From Halobacillus massiliensis (GTDB lineage Bacteria > Bacillota > Bacilli > Bacillales > Halobacillaceae), in contig NZ_LT800499.1 of assembly GCF_900166625.1 (NCBI RefSeq), forward strand, positions 2,908,003-2,972,002: 64,000 nucleotides of DNA. The letters run 5' to 3'. This document shows positions 34,751-44,436 of the stretch, in pieces. Position 1 is the first letter of the stretch, and every line of letters begins with the position of its first letter. The position numbers and the translations under genes are program-made. The notes beneath the pieces were generated by a model. It was not told the DNA's origin. It did not search any database and worked only from the letters and a program-made list of their open reading frames with translations.

Positions 34751-35488
34751 TTAATCCTTTTTGCTCCAGGTTAATCCTTCCTCTGCAAGCTCAATATTTC
34801 CATGGTAAACATCTGCCGCTTCCTGTTTAAGCATATTCAAATCGCCGAAATGAGGCAGATGACTGAGCCACAAGGTGTCCGTATTCGCCTGTTTTGCCAC
34901 CTTAGCAGCTTCTTCACTTGTCATATGACCGGGCTTTCGCCCATCCATGCCTTTATAAAAATTAGTATCTGTAATAAGTAAGTCTGCTCCTTCAGCAAAA
35001 GCCCCAAGCTCTTCAAAATAACTGGTGTCTGCAGTATAAACCACGGCATCTGTACTATTACAGATTTTCATTGCATAGCACGGTACAGGGTGCTTCGTTT
35101 TTAAAAATTCAATTGTAAACGGACCAATGGAAAGGGACTGAGACGGATCATAAGGAATTCCTTCTGTAAATTGATGAGTCAGCGATTTAAAGGACTGTTC
35201 ATCTTCCTGGTGACCATAAATCGGAAGAATATCAGAAGACTTGTTTAATTTATTTTGTACGAGCCACGCATACTGAAGCACTCCAACATCCGCTATATGA
35301 TCATGATGATAATGGGAGAGTATAATCGCATCGAGATCCATTATTTCAACTTTCTGCTGGACTTTGGCTAATGCCCCACTTCCACAGTCAACCAGCAGCC
35401 GAAAACCCTCTTCTTCAAACAAATAACTGGAAGTCGCACTATTTACTCTTGGATAAGCACCCCAGTACCCTATTGTAGTAACCTTCAT
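34751..35488 (-). CDS. yhfI: MBL-fold metallo-hydrolase YhfI
   Basis: 245 residues; SHYHHDHIAD near residue 58 is the dinuclear zinc motif, with later ligands in YTADTSYF and near WLSHLPHF. It resembles RNase Z-like members of the beta-lactamase superfamily. Its substrate is unknown. TAAGGAGG precedes the ATG. It lies 70 bases upstream of lplJ on the same strand. Confidence 0.87.
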   Translation of the reverse strand: MKVTTIGYWGAYPRVNSATSSYLFEEEGFRLLVDCGSGALAKVQQKVEIMDLDAIILSHYHHDHIADVGVLQYAWLVQNKLNKSSDILPIYGHQEDEQSFKSLTHQFTEGIPYDPSQSLSIGPFTIEFLKTKHPVPCYAMKICNSTDAVVYTADTSYFEELGAFAEGADLLITDTNFYKGMDGRKPGHMTSEEAAKVAKQANTDTLWLSHLPHFGDLNMLKQEAADVYHGNIELAEEGLTWSKKD

Positions 35489-35607
35489 AACAAAAATCCT
35501 CCTTAGTTCTTTTTAACTAATTTCAAATTGTTTTATAACAGATGGTTGATTTTTGAATATTGTTATAATACAATGAATTTACAACATTTCTTAGGAGGCG
35601 ATTTCCA

Positions 35608-35736
35608 ATGATGAACATTCTTGAATTTTTCCGTAACCTGCCTAAAAAACAATGTACGAAGTGTGGCCATGATATCAAGGAGCAGGCTGACTGCTACGGT
35701 AATGTTTGCCACGAGTGCAGCCACCCTGCCCATTAA
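35608..35736 (+). CDS. yhfH: zinc-ribbon-like small protein YhfH
   Basis: 42 residues (MMNILEFFRNLPKKQC...) with cysteines as CTKCG, then C and CHEC, a pattern expected to bind one zinc. This matches B. subtilis YhfH, also next to yhfI. AGGAGG is 9 bases before the ATG. Too short for a standard ORF list. Function unknown. Confidence 0.85.
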   Translation: MMNILEFFRNLPKKQCTKCGHDIKEQADCYGNVCHECSHPAH

Positions 35737-35784
35737 ATATAGTATTCCACAAAAAAACTGCCGTGGAACATGATAAATATACAG

Positions 35785-35814
35785 ACAGCTGATATAAAAC
35801 AGCTGTTTTTTTTT
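35785..35814 (+). terminator. terminator after yhfH
   Basis: A 7-bp stem ACAGCTG/CAGCTGT with an 8-base loop and nine T. Confidence 0.85.
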
Positions 35815-35830
35815 GTGCTTTTTTACAACA

Positions 35831-35858
35831 CAAAAAACAGCCCCTTACTTAGAGGCTG
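35831..35858 (-). terminator. terminator after the second lacI-type gene
   Basis: CAGCC/GGCTG stem followed by six T on the minus strand; its first arm lies in the last codons of the gene. Confidence 0.65.
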
Positions 35859-36867
35859 TGGGAATGGCTGCATTTATACCAGTTGAGCTTCTCTTAATCA
35901 ACTCGTAAGGATAAATATAACGATGCTCCATTGAATGATTCTTATTGTGCATTTTATCTACTAATACTTGAATTGTTTTGCTGGCCATTTCATCTATCGG
36001 CTGCTGGACTGTGGTGATGGCAGGAACCATCAGAAGGGAAATCATCTGATTATCAAACCCTACTATTGAGAGGTCTCCAGGCACGTTCCACCCTTCCTGA
36101 GCCGCCGCATTAATCATTCCTGCCGCCACTTCATCTGATCCTGTAAAAACACCATCCACGTAGGGATGCCTCTCTTTGATATAATAAAAAGCTTTTCTAC
36201 CTTCTTCTACATTAAGCGTACCGCAGATTTCAAGTTCAGGGTTAAAGATCAGGTTGTTTACCTCTAACGCTCGCAAAAAACCATTTTTTCGCTGTTGTGT
36301 AATATGCGTCTGATGACCGCCTGTTGTATAAGCCAGGTGTCGGCACCCCTGTTCAATCAAATGCAAGGTTGCATCAAATGCCGCCTGAAAATGGTCGATA
36401 TGTATCATCGAAATTTGTTCATTTTCCATATATTCATTACAAAGTACAATCGGTCCTGAAGCTAAGAATGGCTCAATATCTTTCCAGTCATTTGCTAATG
36501 AAGCCAGAACAACACCATCTACCTGCTTTGTTTTTAATAAATTTAAATAATCGAGCTCTTTTTTCTTATTATCATGAGTCTGACAGACGATGACCTGATA
36601 GCCGTAATCAGAGGCCTCTTCTTCAAGCGACTCTATTAAACGGCCAAAAAATGGATTGGTTACACGCGGCAGAAGGACAGCGATTGTTTCTGTCCGCTGG
36701 CTGCGAAGGCGGCGTGCGGATGAATTCGGAACATATCCAAGCTGCTTCATTGCGTTTAAAATTTTCTCTTTTTTCTCTTCTGTTACATAAGGCTGGTCGT
36801 TAATGACCCGAGATACTGTCGTCCTCGACAGTCCTGCCAGCCTTGCCACATCCTCAATTGTTGCCAT
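35845..36867 (-). CDS. LacI-family transcriptional regulator
   Basis: 340 residues from ATG 36867 (MATIEDVARLAGLSRTTVSRV), with GGGGGAG 5 bases away; the frame upstream is not family-like. The sensor domain shows AVLLPRVTNPFFGRLIE and PGDLSIVGFDNQ. It has no metabolic neighbour, so the effector is unknown. A cre-like palindrome lies just upstream and suggests autoregulation or CcpA control. Confidence 0.9.
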   Translation of the reverse strand: MATIEDVARLAGLSRTTVSRVINDQPYVTEEKKEKILNAMKQLGYVPNSSARRLRSQRTETIAVLLPRVTNPFFGRLIESLEEEASDYGYQVIVCQTHDNKKKELDYLNLLKTKQVDGVVLASLANDWKDIEPFLASGPIVLCNEYMENEQISMIHIDHFQAAFDATLHLIEQGCRHLAYTTGGHQTHITQQRKNGFLRALEVNNLIFNPELEICGTLNVEEGRKAFYYIKERHPYVDGVFTGSDEVAAGMINAAAQEGWNVPGDLSIVGFDNQMISLLMVPAITTVQQPIDEMASKTIQVLVDKMHNKNHSMEHRYIYPYELIKRSSTGINAAIPTASK

Positions 36868-36893
36868 CCTGACTCCCCCTGTTTGGCACAATT

Positions 36894-36907
36894 TGAAATC
36901 GTTTTCA
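36894..36907. promoter_or_regulatory. cre-like operator upstream of the lacI-type gene
   Basis: TGAAATCGTTTTCA matches the cre consensus TGWAANCGNTNWCA at all positions. It is 27 bases before the start codon, where binding by CcpA or the encoded LacI protein would repress. Confidence 0.72.
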
Positions 36908-37084
36908 TTTAGAATCATACTAAGATCCCTGCAATTATGCAACCCCTTGAAGGACCTATTTCTATTGTCGGTTTACCTTAACGGTCAAACCTGATGAGAG
37001 AGAAAAAACCTGCAGTTGGTGTGCAGGTGCCCAGAAAGTCTTTGGTTTGTTACTTTATGTATCGAGCTGTTCCATTAAACTCTT

Positions 37085-37500
37085 ATTGGAAAAGGGTAAT
37101 TCTGTTCCGTTTGACTGAATTTAGAGAACCGGGCCTGGGGAAACAACTCGCTTTCCATGGGCGAACGCTGAGCTTCCTCAGGCTAAAGCCTTCCGGGATC
37201 TCACCCTGTTCTTCCTACCATAGGAGTCTCGCCGTTTCCCCCGTCCCTTTATGTTTTTTGGACTAACGGAACATTTAGTAAGAAGAGATTATTTTCTTAA
37301 GAGACCTCACTGATATTACAGCGTTCCGACTCCACCATTAAATTTAAAGAGGCTGGGAGATGGCGAGACTCCTGCAGGGAGATAGAGCCAGGATGAGATC
37401 CGCGAGTGCAACGAGCTAGCTCATTGGCTCCCCGCTAAAAAGCGAGCTATTTCCCAGCCGCTTTTCTCTTATTCCAGTAAAACGGAACTGGTTTTTCATA
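37085..37500. repeat. pair of inverted copies of an intergenic repeat
   Basis: In the gene-free stretch 36868-37581, copy A (about 37131-37247, reversed) and copy B (about 37351-37460) share GGCGAGACTCCT, then GAGATCC, and end in a shared GCGAG...TTTCCC. Copy B has terminal inverted arms GGCTGGGA and TCCCAGCC, so each copy can fold into a long hairpin. The type is common in Bacillaceae genomes. Flanking bits CCGTTTGACTGAA and CAGTAAAACGG are also inverted. A 91-codon frame inside it is not supported as a gene. Confidence 0.75.
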
Positions 37501-37554
37501 AGACCAACAAAGAATGACAGCAAGAGAACAAAGGGTTCTCCTGTAGACGTTGGG

Positions 37555-37580
37555 TTATCTAAAGTTTAAACTTCAGATAA
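37555..37580. repeat. AT-rich inverted repeat after hemY
   Basis: A 26-base palindrome with one mismatched pair, directly beyond the hemY stop. With its low GC and no T-run it is a poor terminator; it may be an mRNA 3' hairpin. Confidence 0.5.
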
Positions 37581-37581
37581 G

Positions 37582-38979
37582 TCACATATTAAGGTGCTGC
37601 AGTACACGTTCAACTGCTGCTTCCCCCTGATCAATACAGTCTGGCAGGCCAATTCCGCGGTAGGAGCCACCGGCTAAATAAACACCCGGAAGCTGCTCAG
37701 CCATCCGGCTTTCTACTTTATCAATTCGGTCTTTATGGCCAACAGAGTATTGGGGCATGGAATCATACCATCGTGTCACAATGGAAAACTCAGGATTATG
37801 GCTAATATCCATAATTTTATTTAAATCTTGTAAAGCAATATTTGTAATTTCCTCATCGGATAAGTTTACGACTTCCTGATCATCAGGCTTTCCAACATAA
37901 CAGCGCAGCATAACCTTGCCTTTTGGAGTAGAATGCGGCCATTTTTTATGTGTCCATGTACAAGCCGTGATTCGAAATGGGCTGTTTCTTGAAACAACAA
38001 AGCCTGTTCCGTCAATATCTTTTTTAATGGCTGATTCATCAAAAGCCATAGCCACATTTGCTACAGACGTTGCTTTCATTTCTTTAAACGCTGTAAAAAA
38101 ATCATACTGAGAAAGGATTTTCTGAACAGCAAAGTACGGAGCCGCAAGAACCACTGCATCCGCTTTTTGTACCGTACCGTCACTTAACAGCACATGATAC
38201 ACATCTGTTTTCTTTTCAATATGGTCTACTGCTGTATTTTTTAATACAGAGCCTTCATCCATCTGGGCTTCTACTGCTTCTACAAGCGAATCCAGGCCGC
38301 CTCGAAAAGTTCTAAACATGCTTGGTTTTGGTTTGTTTTTGGGAGGCTTTGGCACCGTCTTTCTCAGTCCTTTAATTAAGCTTCCATGCTCAATTTCGAG
38401 CTGATAAAAGTTTGGAAAGGTTGACTGCAGGCTGAGGTCATCAATATCTCCAGCATAAATACCTGATAATAGAGGTTCAATTAAATTCTCCACAGCCTGG
38501 TTTCCAAGTCTTCTTCTAAAAAATAAGCCAAGTGACTGGTCACCCTCTATTTCTTTTTTCGGCTTAATTAAATCCAAGGCAGCTCTCGTTTTTCCAGCAG
38601 GTGTAAAGAGTCCAGAAAAAAGAAATGGGCGAATGCGTGTAGGAATCCCCATGAACGAGCCGCTCGGCATTTTATGGAGCTTCTTGTTAACTAGAATATA
38701 AGATTGGCCTGTCCCATTTGGCACAAGCTCTCCTTCTAAGCCTAGTTCTTTAGCAAGTCGTGTCGCGCTTTTCTTTCGTTCAAGGAAAGAATCCGGACCC
38801 CGCTCAATTGTGAATCCGTCGCGTTTCACTGTCTGGATTTTACCTCCCAGCTTATCTCCCGCTTCAATTAGCTGAATATCAAGAGAAAGCTGTTTTTCCC
38901 GCTTTTCTTTCTGCAGGTAATAGGCAGCTGTTAAACCGGAAATCCCTCCGCCGACTATGATTACTTTTTTCCTGTTCAT
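37582..38979 (-). CDS. hemY: coproporphyrinogen III oxidase HemY (CgoX)
   Basis: 465 residues: FAD-binding GGGISGLTAAYYL at 9-21, ERGPDSFLERK near 55, and the C-terminal FAD box LAGGSYRGIGLPDC. In Firmicutes this enzyme oxidises coproporphyrinogen III in the coproporphyrin-dependent heme pathway. Its start is 2 bases beyond the hemH stop, so the two are co-translated. Last gene of hemE-hemH-hemY. Confidence 0.95.
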   Translation of the reverse strand: MNRKKVIIVGGGISGLTAAYYLQKEKREKQLSLDIQLIEAGDKLGGKIQTVKRDGFTIERGPDSFLERKKSATRLAKELGLEGELVPNGTGQSYILVNKKLHKMPSGSFMGIPTRIRPFLFSGLFTPAGKTRAALDLIKPKKEIEGDQSLGLFFRRRLGNQAVENLIEPLLSGIYAGDIDDLSLQSTFPNFYQLEIEHGSLIKGLRKTVPKPPKNKPKPSMFRTFRGGLDSLVEAVEAQMDEGSVLKNTAVDHIEKKTDVYHVLLSDGTVQKADAVVLAAPYFAVQKILSQYDFFTAFKEMKATSVANVAMAFDESAIKKDIDGTGFVVSRNSPFRITACTWTHKKWPHSTPKGKVMLRCYVGKPDDQEVVNLSDEEITNIALQDLNKIMDISHNPEFSIVTRWYDSMPQYSVGHKDRIDKVESRMAEQLPGVYLAGGSYRGIGLPDCIDQGEAAVERVLQHLNM

Positions 38980-38981
38980 TC

Positions 38982-39917
38982 TTATTCCTGCTCTTCCAGC
39001 TTAGCTAATACTACCCCAGCTAATGTGCGAATAAATTTCGGATGAATATTTGGCATTTCAGGACGATAATAATCTGCTCCAATTTCATGACAGACGACTT
39101 TACATTCATAATCATTATCGTACAGTACTTCTAAATGATCAGAGACAAAACCGACCGGTGCATACACAAAAGAACGATAGCCTTTTTCATTAAAGAGATC
39201 GCGGGTTAAGTCCTGGACATCGGGTCCAAGCCAAGGATCAGGTGTATTACCTTCACTCTGCCAGCCAATTTCATAATGCTTAATGCCGGTTTCTTCAGAT
39301 ATTAACTCTGCTGTGCGTTTCAGCTGATCCGGGTAAGGATCGCCGCCTTCAAGAATCTTTTCAGGCAGGCTATGGGCAGATACTATTAAACAAGCTTCTT
39401 CTTTCTCCTGCTCGCTCATTTTTATATACTCATTTAAGATTTGTTCACTCCAATAATCGATAAAGCCTGGAGCCTCATACCAGCTTTCCACTGAACGAAT
39501 CTTAATTCCGTGCTTTTCTGCTTCCTCTTGGGCACGGCCATTATAAGACTTCACGCTGTATGTGGAATAGTGAGGGGCTAAAACAATAGATACAGCTTCG
39601 GTAATACCGTCTTCTGCCATTTGGGCTACGGCATCTTCAACGAAAGGCTCAATATGTTTTAATCCAAGGTACATTTTAAATTCCACTTCATTCTGCTCTG
39701 TGTTTAAAGTATCCTGAAGGGCTGTCGCCTGATCTTCAGTAATCCGGGCTAAAGGAGAAATGCCGCCGATTGCATTATAACGGTCCCGTAAGTCCTGAAG
39801 CATTTCCTCAGATGGTTTATGACCTCTGCGAATGTGTGTATAATACCTTTCTAAATCTTCTTCCTTATATGGCGTTCCGTAAGCCATAACAAGTAGTCCT
39901 ATCTGCCTTTTTTCCAT
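38982..39917 (-). CDS. hemH: ferrochelatase HemH (CpfC)
   Basis: 311 residues from ATG 39917 with AGAGGTG 6 bases upstream. [10 protein letters not shown] at the start, [20 protein letters not shown] and the metal-binding [20 protein letters not shown] segments identify the family. It inserts iron into coproporphyrin III in Firmicutes. Second gene of the hem operon, 12 bases after hemE. Confidence 0.95.
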   Translation of the reverse strand: MEKRQIGLLVMAYGTPYKEEDLERYYTHIRRGHKPSEEMLQDLRDRYNAIGGISPLARITEDQATALQDTLNTEQNEVEFKMYLGLKHIEPFVEDAVAQMAEDGITEAVSIVLAPHYSTYSVKSYNGRAQEEAEKHGIKIRSVESWYEAPGFIDYWSEQILNEYIKMSEQEKEEACLIVSAHSLPEKILEGGDPYPDQLKRTAELISEETGIKHYEIGWQSEGNTPDPWLGPDVQDLTRDLFNEKGYRSFVYAPVGFVSDHLEVLYDNDYECKVVCHEIGADYYRPEMPNIHPKFIRTLAGVVLAKLEEQE

Positions 39918-39929
39918 AGTTTTCACCTC

Positions 39930-40964
39930 TTAGTTCTTTTGGGAATACTCGTGAACAAGCTGAGTTAATCGTTTTAACGTTTCTGGTTTAATATCGGGAG
40001 TTACTCCATGCCCTAGATTAAAGATATGGGCAGGATGCTGCTTCCCTTCATCAATAATTTGCTTTGCCCTCTTTTCGATGACACTCCAATCCGCAAGCAG
40101 CAATGACGGATCAAGGTTTCCCTGCAATGGTTTCGTAATCCCCCAGCTGCGGGCTTCCGTAATAGAAGTTCTCCAGTCAAGACCTATGACGTTCACAGGG
40201 AGGTCATTCCATTCAAGTGCAAGGTGACGTGCCCCCACGCCAAACGTAATCAGCGGCACTTCAAGGTCAGAGAGTTCGTTAAAAATCCGCTCCATGACCG
40301 GCTTAATAAAGGTTCTGTAGTCTTCGGCATTTAAAGCACCTACCCAGGAGTCAAACACTTGAATCGCGCTGGCTCCTGCTTCAACTTGAGCTCTCACATA
40401 AGAGATTGATGTATCAGCCAGTTTATCCATTAAGGCAAACCACGTTTCTGGTTCACTGTACATTAAAGCTTTAGTTTTATTGTAATTCTTTGAAGGGCCT
40501 CCCTCAATCATATAGCTCGCAAGCGTGAATGGAGCTCCTGTAAACCCGATAAGAGGCACATCCAACTGCTCTTTCGTTAAAAGACGAATCGTATCCATTA
40601 CATAGGAAACATCAGATTCCGGATCAATCGTGCCAAGCCTGTCGATATCTGCTTTGGAACGGATCGGATTCCCAATGACAGGTCCAATTCCTTTTTTAAT
40701 CTCAACATCCACCCCTATAGCCGGAAGAGGAGTCATAATATCCTTGTAAAGAATAGCTGCATCCACACCGTACTGATCTACCGGAAGCTTCGTGACATAT
40801 GCACCAAGCTCCGGCTGGTGAGTAATTTCAAAAAGAGAGTATTTTTCTTTCAGTTTACGATACTCAGGCTGTGAGCGGCCGGCCTGCCTCATATACCATA
40901 CTGGCGTATAATCTGTCTCCTCCCCTCTGAATGCTTTTAAAATTGTGTCGTTAAATGTTTTCAT
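39930..40964 (-). CDS. hemE: uroporphyrinogen decarboxylase HemE
   Basis: 344 residues from ATG 40964, with GGAGGGG upstream; 13 extra upstream residues are not family-like. [14 protein letters not shown] near 22 and [17 protein letters not shown] near 130 are the diagnostic motifs. It removes four carboxyl groups from uroporphyrinogen III. First gene of the hemEHY operon and adjacent to pbpF, as in B. subtilis. Confidence 0.96.
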   Translation of the reverse strand: MKTFNDTILKAFRGEETDYTPVWYMRQAGRSQPEYRKLKEKYSLFEITHQPELGAYVTKLPVDQYGVDAAILYKDIMTPLPAIGVDVEIKKGIGPVIGNPIRSKADIDRLGTIDPESDVSYVMDTIRLLTKEQLDVPLIGFTGAPFTLASYMIEGGPSKNYNKTKALMYSEPETWFALMDKLADTSISYVRAQVEAGASAIQVFDSWVGALNAEDYRTFIKPVMERIFNELSDLEVPLITFGVGARHLALEWNDLPVNVIGLDWRTSITEARSWGITKPLQGNLDPSLLLADWSVIEKRAKQIIDEGKQHPAHIFNLGHGVTPDIKPETLKRLTQLVHEYSQKN

Positions 40965-41077
40965 CCTGTATAACCCCTCCGTGCATGCTTTATCCGTTTT
41001 CAACTATACCTGTAAATAAAAGCAAAGTATAGACTTTTGCTGTGTTTGTCACGAGATTGTCTTTTCATCCCACATCC

Positions 41078-43252
41078 TTAGTGTATCGTAACTACATTCG
41101 AAGCTTCCCCTTCTAAACCTGTCAGCGGATCGAACGGTACCACTACATAACTTGTTACTCCAAAAACGTCACTGCCGCCTACATTTGCTTCTCCTTTACC
41201 CGTTACTTTTCCTACCATCTTACGGTCCTCATCGCCCAGTCTGTAAATGCGATAGATAATCCGCTCATCATCAGATGGTGTCCAAGTAATTTTATCGGAG
41301 AATAGCCTCCAGCCTCCGATACCGACAGAGCCTGAAGCATCGGTAATCTCTGGAAGTATAATTGGCCGCGGGAGCTCCTTCTGTCCTTCAGGCACTTTAA
41401 AGCTTTCAGTTAACTCTTGATTCTTATCAATATCCGACAAAATAGATTTCACAAGCGCTGTCGGATATTCACTGCCGCCCGTCAAATAGAAGTCTTCTCC
41501 TGAAGAAGGGTATCCCATCCATAACGTGCTTACAAAATCAGGTGTGTAACCGGCAAACCATACATCTTTGTTTTGTCCTTCAACAGTGGGATGCTGCTGA
41601 GTCCCTGTTTTCCCTGCAAGAGCTTTGGAATAGCTGCCCGCTTTTGCTGTACCGTCAGTGACTGTCGTTTCAAGGATTTGAGTCATTTCCCATGCAGTCT
41701 GCTGGTCGAATACTTTCTTGCCATTTGACTTATGCTCATGAATTGTCTTTCCATTTCTATCGATAATTTTTTCAATCGTATAACTATCGGCCAACCTGCC
41801 GCCATTAGCAAAAGCTGAGTAAGCCTCTGTAACTTGCATAGGACTGTATCCTTCTGATAACCCTCCAAGGGCAATGGATAAACCTTTATCTTCCGTAGCA
41901 AGTCCCAGCTTACTTAAATAATCCTTCGCATAAGAAATACCCATTTGATCAAGCAGCCATACGGCAGGGGCATTTTTGGATTCAACAACCGCCTGATAGA
42001 TAGAAGTTAATCCATCATACTGACCGTCATAGTTCCTTGGCGAATATTTTCCATAACTTCTTTGCTCATCAACCAATAGAGAATAAGGAAGGTATTTCTC
42101 AGTCATCAAAGCAGGGCCATATACAGCCAAAGGTTTAATCACAGAGCCTGGTTGCTTTTTTGTCAGTGCATGATTCGTTTGTCCATGCTGATAATCTCTT
42201 CCCCCAACGATGGCTTCATAAGCCCCTGTTTTTCTATTCATTAAGGTAAACGCACCCTCTGTCTTCCCGTTTGAGCCCGGGGCAAACTCTCCTTCTTTCA
42301 TATGTTGAGCTGAGAGTTCCTGCATTTCAGGGTCCATCGCCGCAACAATCCGATAGCCTCCGCGTTTTAATTCTTCACGGCTGATCCTATATTTTACAGC
42401 CGCTTCTCTAATAACAGCGTCTATATAACTATTACTCCAAGTCTCATCATTTTCTTCTCCTTGCTCAACTCCCAGAGTCGCACCTTGAAGACTTACCATT
42501 TCCTCGGCTTCTATGGCGTTTACCGCCTCCATCCGTGACAATACTACATTACGCCGTTCCAATGCCCGATCCGGGTTTTCGAAAGGGGAATAACTGTTAG
42601 GTGCTTTAGGCAGTCCGGCTAATAGAGCCCCCTGCGGGATCGTTAGTTCTGAGACAGAAGTATTAAAGTAGTATTTGGATGCCTGCTCTACTCCATAAAC
42701 ACCATTTCCAAAATAAATCGTATTTAAATAAAGCTCCAATATTTCATCTTTTGAATAATGACGCTCTAAATAGATGGCAGCCATCGCTTCTTTCGTTTTC
42801 CTCATCAATGACTTGTCGTTGGTCAGAAAGAGATTCTTAACGAGCTGCTGTGTAATTGTGCTTCCGCCTTCCACTTTACTCATAGCTATAATATCCCTAT
42901 ACACGGCGCGTAAAATAGATTTAAAATCAATGCCTGAGTGCTCATAAAACCGTGCATCTTCTACAGCCACGAACGCCTCTTTCACGTTATCGGGTATATC
43001 TTCAATGGAGACGAGTGTCCGATTTTGAGTATACATTCTCTCTATAACCTGTCCATCTTCTGTTTCTATAGTCGTTGCCGAATCTAAAACGAGTTTTTCA
43101 TCAGATACGACAAAGTACCCCCCGGTATAGATAATCATAAAGCCAATCGAAGCCAGTAATGTAAGAAAAACGAAAGAACCTGCGATCCATTTAGCTTTTC
43201 TCGACCACTCCGGCGGTCTTAATAGTTTTATATTTTTCAAAATGCTGCGCAT
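41078..43252 (-). CDS. pbpF: class A penicillin-binding protein PbpF (PBP 2C type)
   Basis: 724 residues: membrane anchor (25-47), GT51 transglycosylase (VAVEDARFYEHSGID, GGSTITQQLVKN), transpeptidase with SXXK as the serine of KQPGSVIKPLAVYGP near 368, SKN motif VESKNAPAV, and KTGTQQ near 555. A short Fn3-like C-terminal domain follows. It polymerises and crosslinks peptidoglycan; B. subtilis pbpF is also next to hemE and is used mainly in spore formation. The start codon lies very close to AGAAAGG. Confidence 0.93.
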   Translation of the reverse strand: MRSILKNIKLLRPPEWSRKAKWIAGSFVFLTLLASIGFMIIYTGGYFVVSDEKLVLDSATTIETEDGQVIERMYTQNRTLVSIEDIPDNVKEAFVAVEDARFYEHSGIDFKSILRAVYRDIIAMSKVEGGSTITQQLVKNLFLTNDKSLMRKTKEAMAAIYLERHYSKDEILELYLNTIYFGNGVYGVEQASKYYFNTSVSELTIPQGALLAGLPKAPNSYSPFENPDRALERRNVVLSRMEAVNAIEAEEMVSLQGATLGVEQGEENDETWSNSYIDAVIREAAVKYRISREELKRGGYRIVAAMDPEMQELSAQHMKEGEFAPGSNGKTEGAFTLMNRKTGAYEAIVGGRDYQHGQTNHALTKKQPGSVIKPLAVYGPALMTEKYLPYSLLVDEQRSYGKYSPRNYDGQYDGLTSIYQAVVESKNAPAVWLLDQMGISYAKDYLSKLGLATEDKGLSIALGGLSEGYSPMQVTEAYSAFANGGRLADSYTIEKIIDRNGKTIHEHKSNGKKVFDQQTAWEMTQILETTVTDGTAKAGSYSKALAGKTGTQQHPTVEGQNKDVWFAGYTPDFVSTLWMGYPSSGEDFYLTGGSEYPTALVKSILSDIDKNQELTESFKVPEGQKELPRPIILPEITDASGSVGIGGWRLFSDKITWTPSDDERIIYRIYRLGDEDRKMVGKVTGKGEANVGGSDVFGVTSYVVVPFDPLTGLEGEASNVVTIH

Positions 43253-43322
43253 CCTTTCTCACACTTGCGGTATCATACAGTCAATTGCTACACTTTACTT
43301 ATTAAGGAAAGGAGTTTTCCAT

Positions 43323-43829
43323 ATGAACGTATCTATGACAAATGGTACCTTAAATTATTTAGTAAAGCTAGCCGACGAGCACAAGCAGGACAAAGTCTTT
43401 GTGATGCAGTATCAGGACAAAGCATCAGCTTATTACGAAGGAGAAATTTCTTCTTTTTTTAAAGAAGGTCGCGATTATGAAATCGTTGAAAAGGTTGGAG
43501 AAGTTCAATCTTCTGGTTTTGTTGTTATGAATAACATCCCTGTTTCTGATGAAGGACGTCCTGTTTTTGAAGACCGCTTTAAGAAACGGATCGGCCAGGT
43601 AGAAAATATGGAAGGTTTTCAGGCCATCCGCATCTTACGACCGAAGAAGGGCAATACATACGTCGTGTTCACACAATGGCGTAATGAGCAGGATTTCGAG
43701 GATTGGAAGAATTCCAAAGAATTTGAGCAGGCTCACCAAAATTCCGGCCCTCAGCATAAGCAGAAACCTTCCTTTATCGATGGAAAACCATTTATTACGA
43801 AATATCATATGGTTGATCCAAAAGAGTAA
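43323..43829 (+). CDS. hmoB: heme-degrading monooxygenase HmoB (YhgC)
   Basis: 168 residues from ATG 43323, with GGAAAGGAG upstream. The C-terminal half is an antibiotic-biosynthesis-monooxygenase (ABM) fold with VVFTQWRNEQDFEDWKNS and a following SKEFEQAH. B. subtilis HmoB has the same two-part build and frees iron from heme. It is divergent from pbpF and near the hem operon, so heme synthesis and breakdown genes lie side by side. Confidence 0.9.
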   Translation: MNVSMTNGTLNYLVKLADEHKQDKVFVMQYQDKASAYYEGEISSFFKEGRDYEIVEKVGEVQSSGFVVMNNIPVSDEGRPVFEDRFKKRIGQVENMEGFQAIRILRPKKGNTYVVFTQWRNEQDFEDWKNSKEFEQAHQNSGPQHKQKPSFIDGKPFITKYHMVDPKE

Positions 43830-43831
43830 AA

Positions 43832-43873
43832 ACGTCCGCCTGACGGGAAAATATTTCCCGCCGGGCTTTTTTA
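43832..43873 (+). terminator. terminator after hmoB
   Basis: Nested stem with CGGGAAAATATTTCCCG at the tip, followed by CTTTTTTATT. Confidence 0.8.
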
Positions 43874-43896
43874 TTGAGGAACTTTATGTGCCTCAA

Positions 43897-43932
43897 TAAA
43901 AAAAGTCTGTCGAGATTATCTCAACAGACTTT
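43897..43932 (-). terminator. terminator after the thioredoxin-like gene
   Basis: A stem AAAAGTCTGT-GAG with CTC-ACAGACTTTT, one mismatch, T-run on the minus strand. Confidence 0.85.
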
Positions 43933-43941
43933 TACCTATCT

Positions 43942-44421
43942 TTATTCAGAAGCTGTTACTTCTTTATCAAAGAAGTTTTCAAATGCACTCACTTCCTGTG
44001 CGCCGACAATTCTAGCTTGCTCTTCTCCATTTTCAAAGTGAACGAGTGTAGGAGTTGCTTCAATTTGATATTCCTGCCACTGCTCTTCAAACTCCAGCAG
44101 ATTTAATTTCTTCATATCCACATTTTTATCCTGAGCTAATGGAACAAGATCTGGTGTGGTATTTTGACAGTGTACACAATCAGGACTGTAAAAATAAACG
44201 GTAACAGGCTCACCTGAGTCAATTTCTTCCCGGAGTTCATCAGGCAGAATTTGATTTTGATAATTAGGGTCATCTAATTGTTCTATTGTGCCTTGTTTTA
44301 AATCTTCTTTCCCGTATGGATTTTCTTCTGTCTTTTGTGAGTTCTGGTAATTCACTACAAATGTTAAACCCACGACAAGCACGACTAATATGGTACCAAA
44401 AATAATCATATTTCTCTTCAT
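43942..44421 (-). CDS. membrane-anchored thioredoxin-like protein (CVHC)
   Basis: 159 residues: one membrane helix (5-24), a linker, then a thioredoxin fold with active site CVHC at 82-85 and the cis-Pro loop ATPT. It sits outside the membrane. It begins 16 bases after bdbC, so the pair is likely a thiol oxidase (this protein) and its quinone-linked recycler (BdbC). CVHC is less common than CPHC of DsbA, so an exact subtype is not claimed. Confidence 0.85.
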   Translation of the reverse strand: MKRNMIIFGTILVVLVVGLTFVVNYQNSQKTEENPYGKEDLKQGTIEQLDDPNYQNQILPDELREEIDSGEPVTVYFYSPDCVHCQNTTPDLVPLAQDKNVDMKKLNLLEFEEQWQEYQIEATPTLVHFENGEEQARIVGAQEVSAFENFFDKEVTASE

Positions 44422-44436
44422 TTGCCCTAATCTCCT

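Noticed and set aside
36994..37266. 90-codon frame on the plus strand
   Set aside because: It lies in the inverted intergenic repeat, has no ribosome site, and its translation shows no domain.
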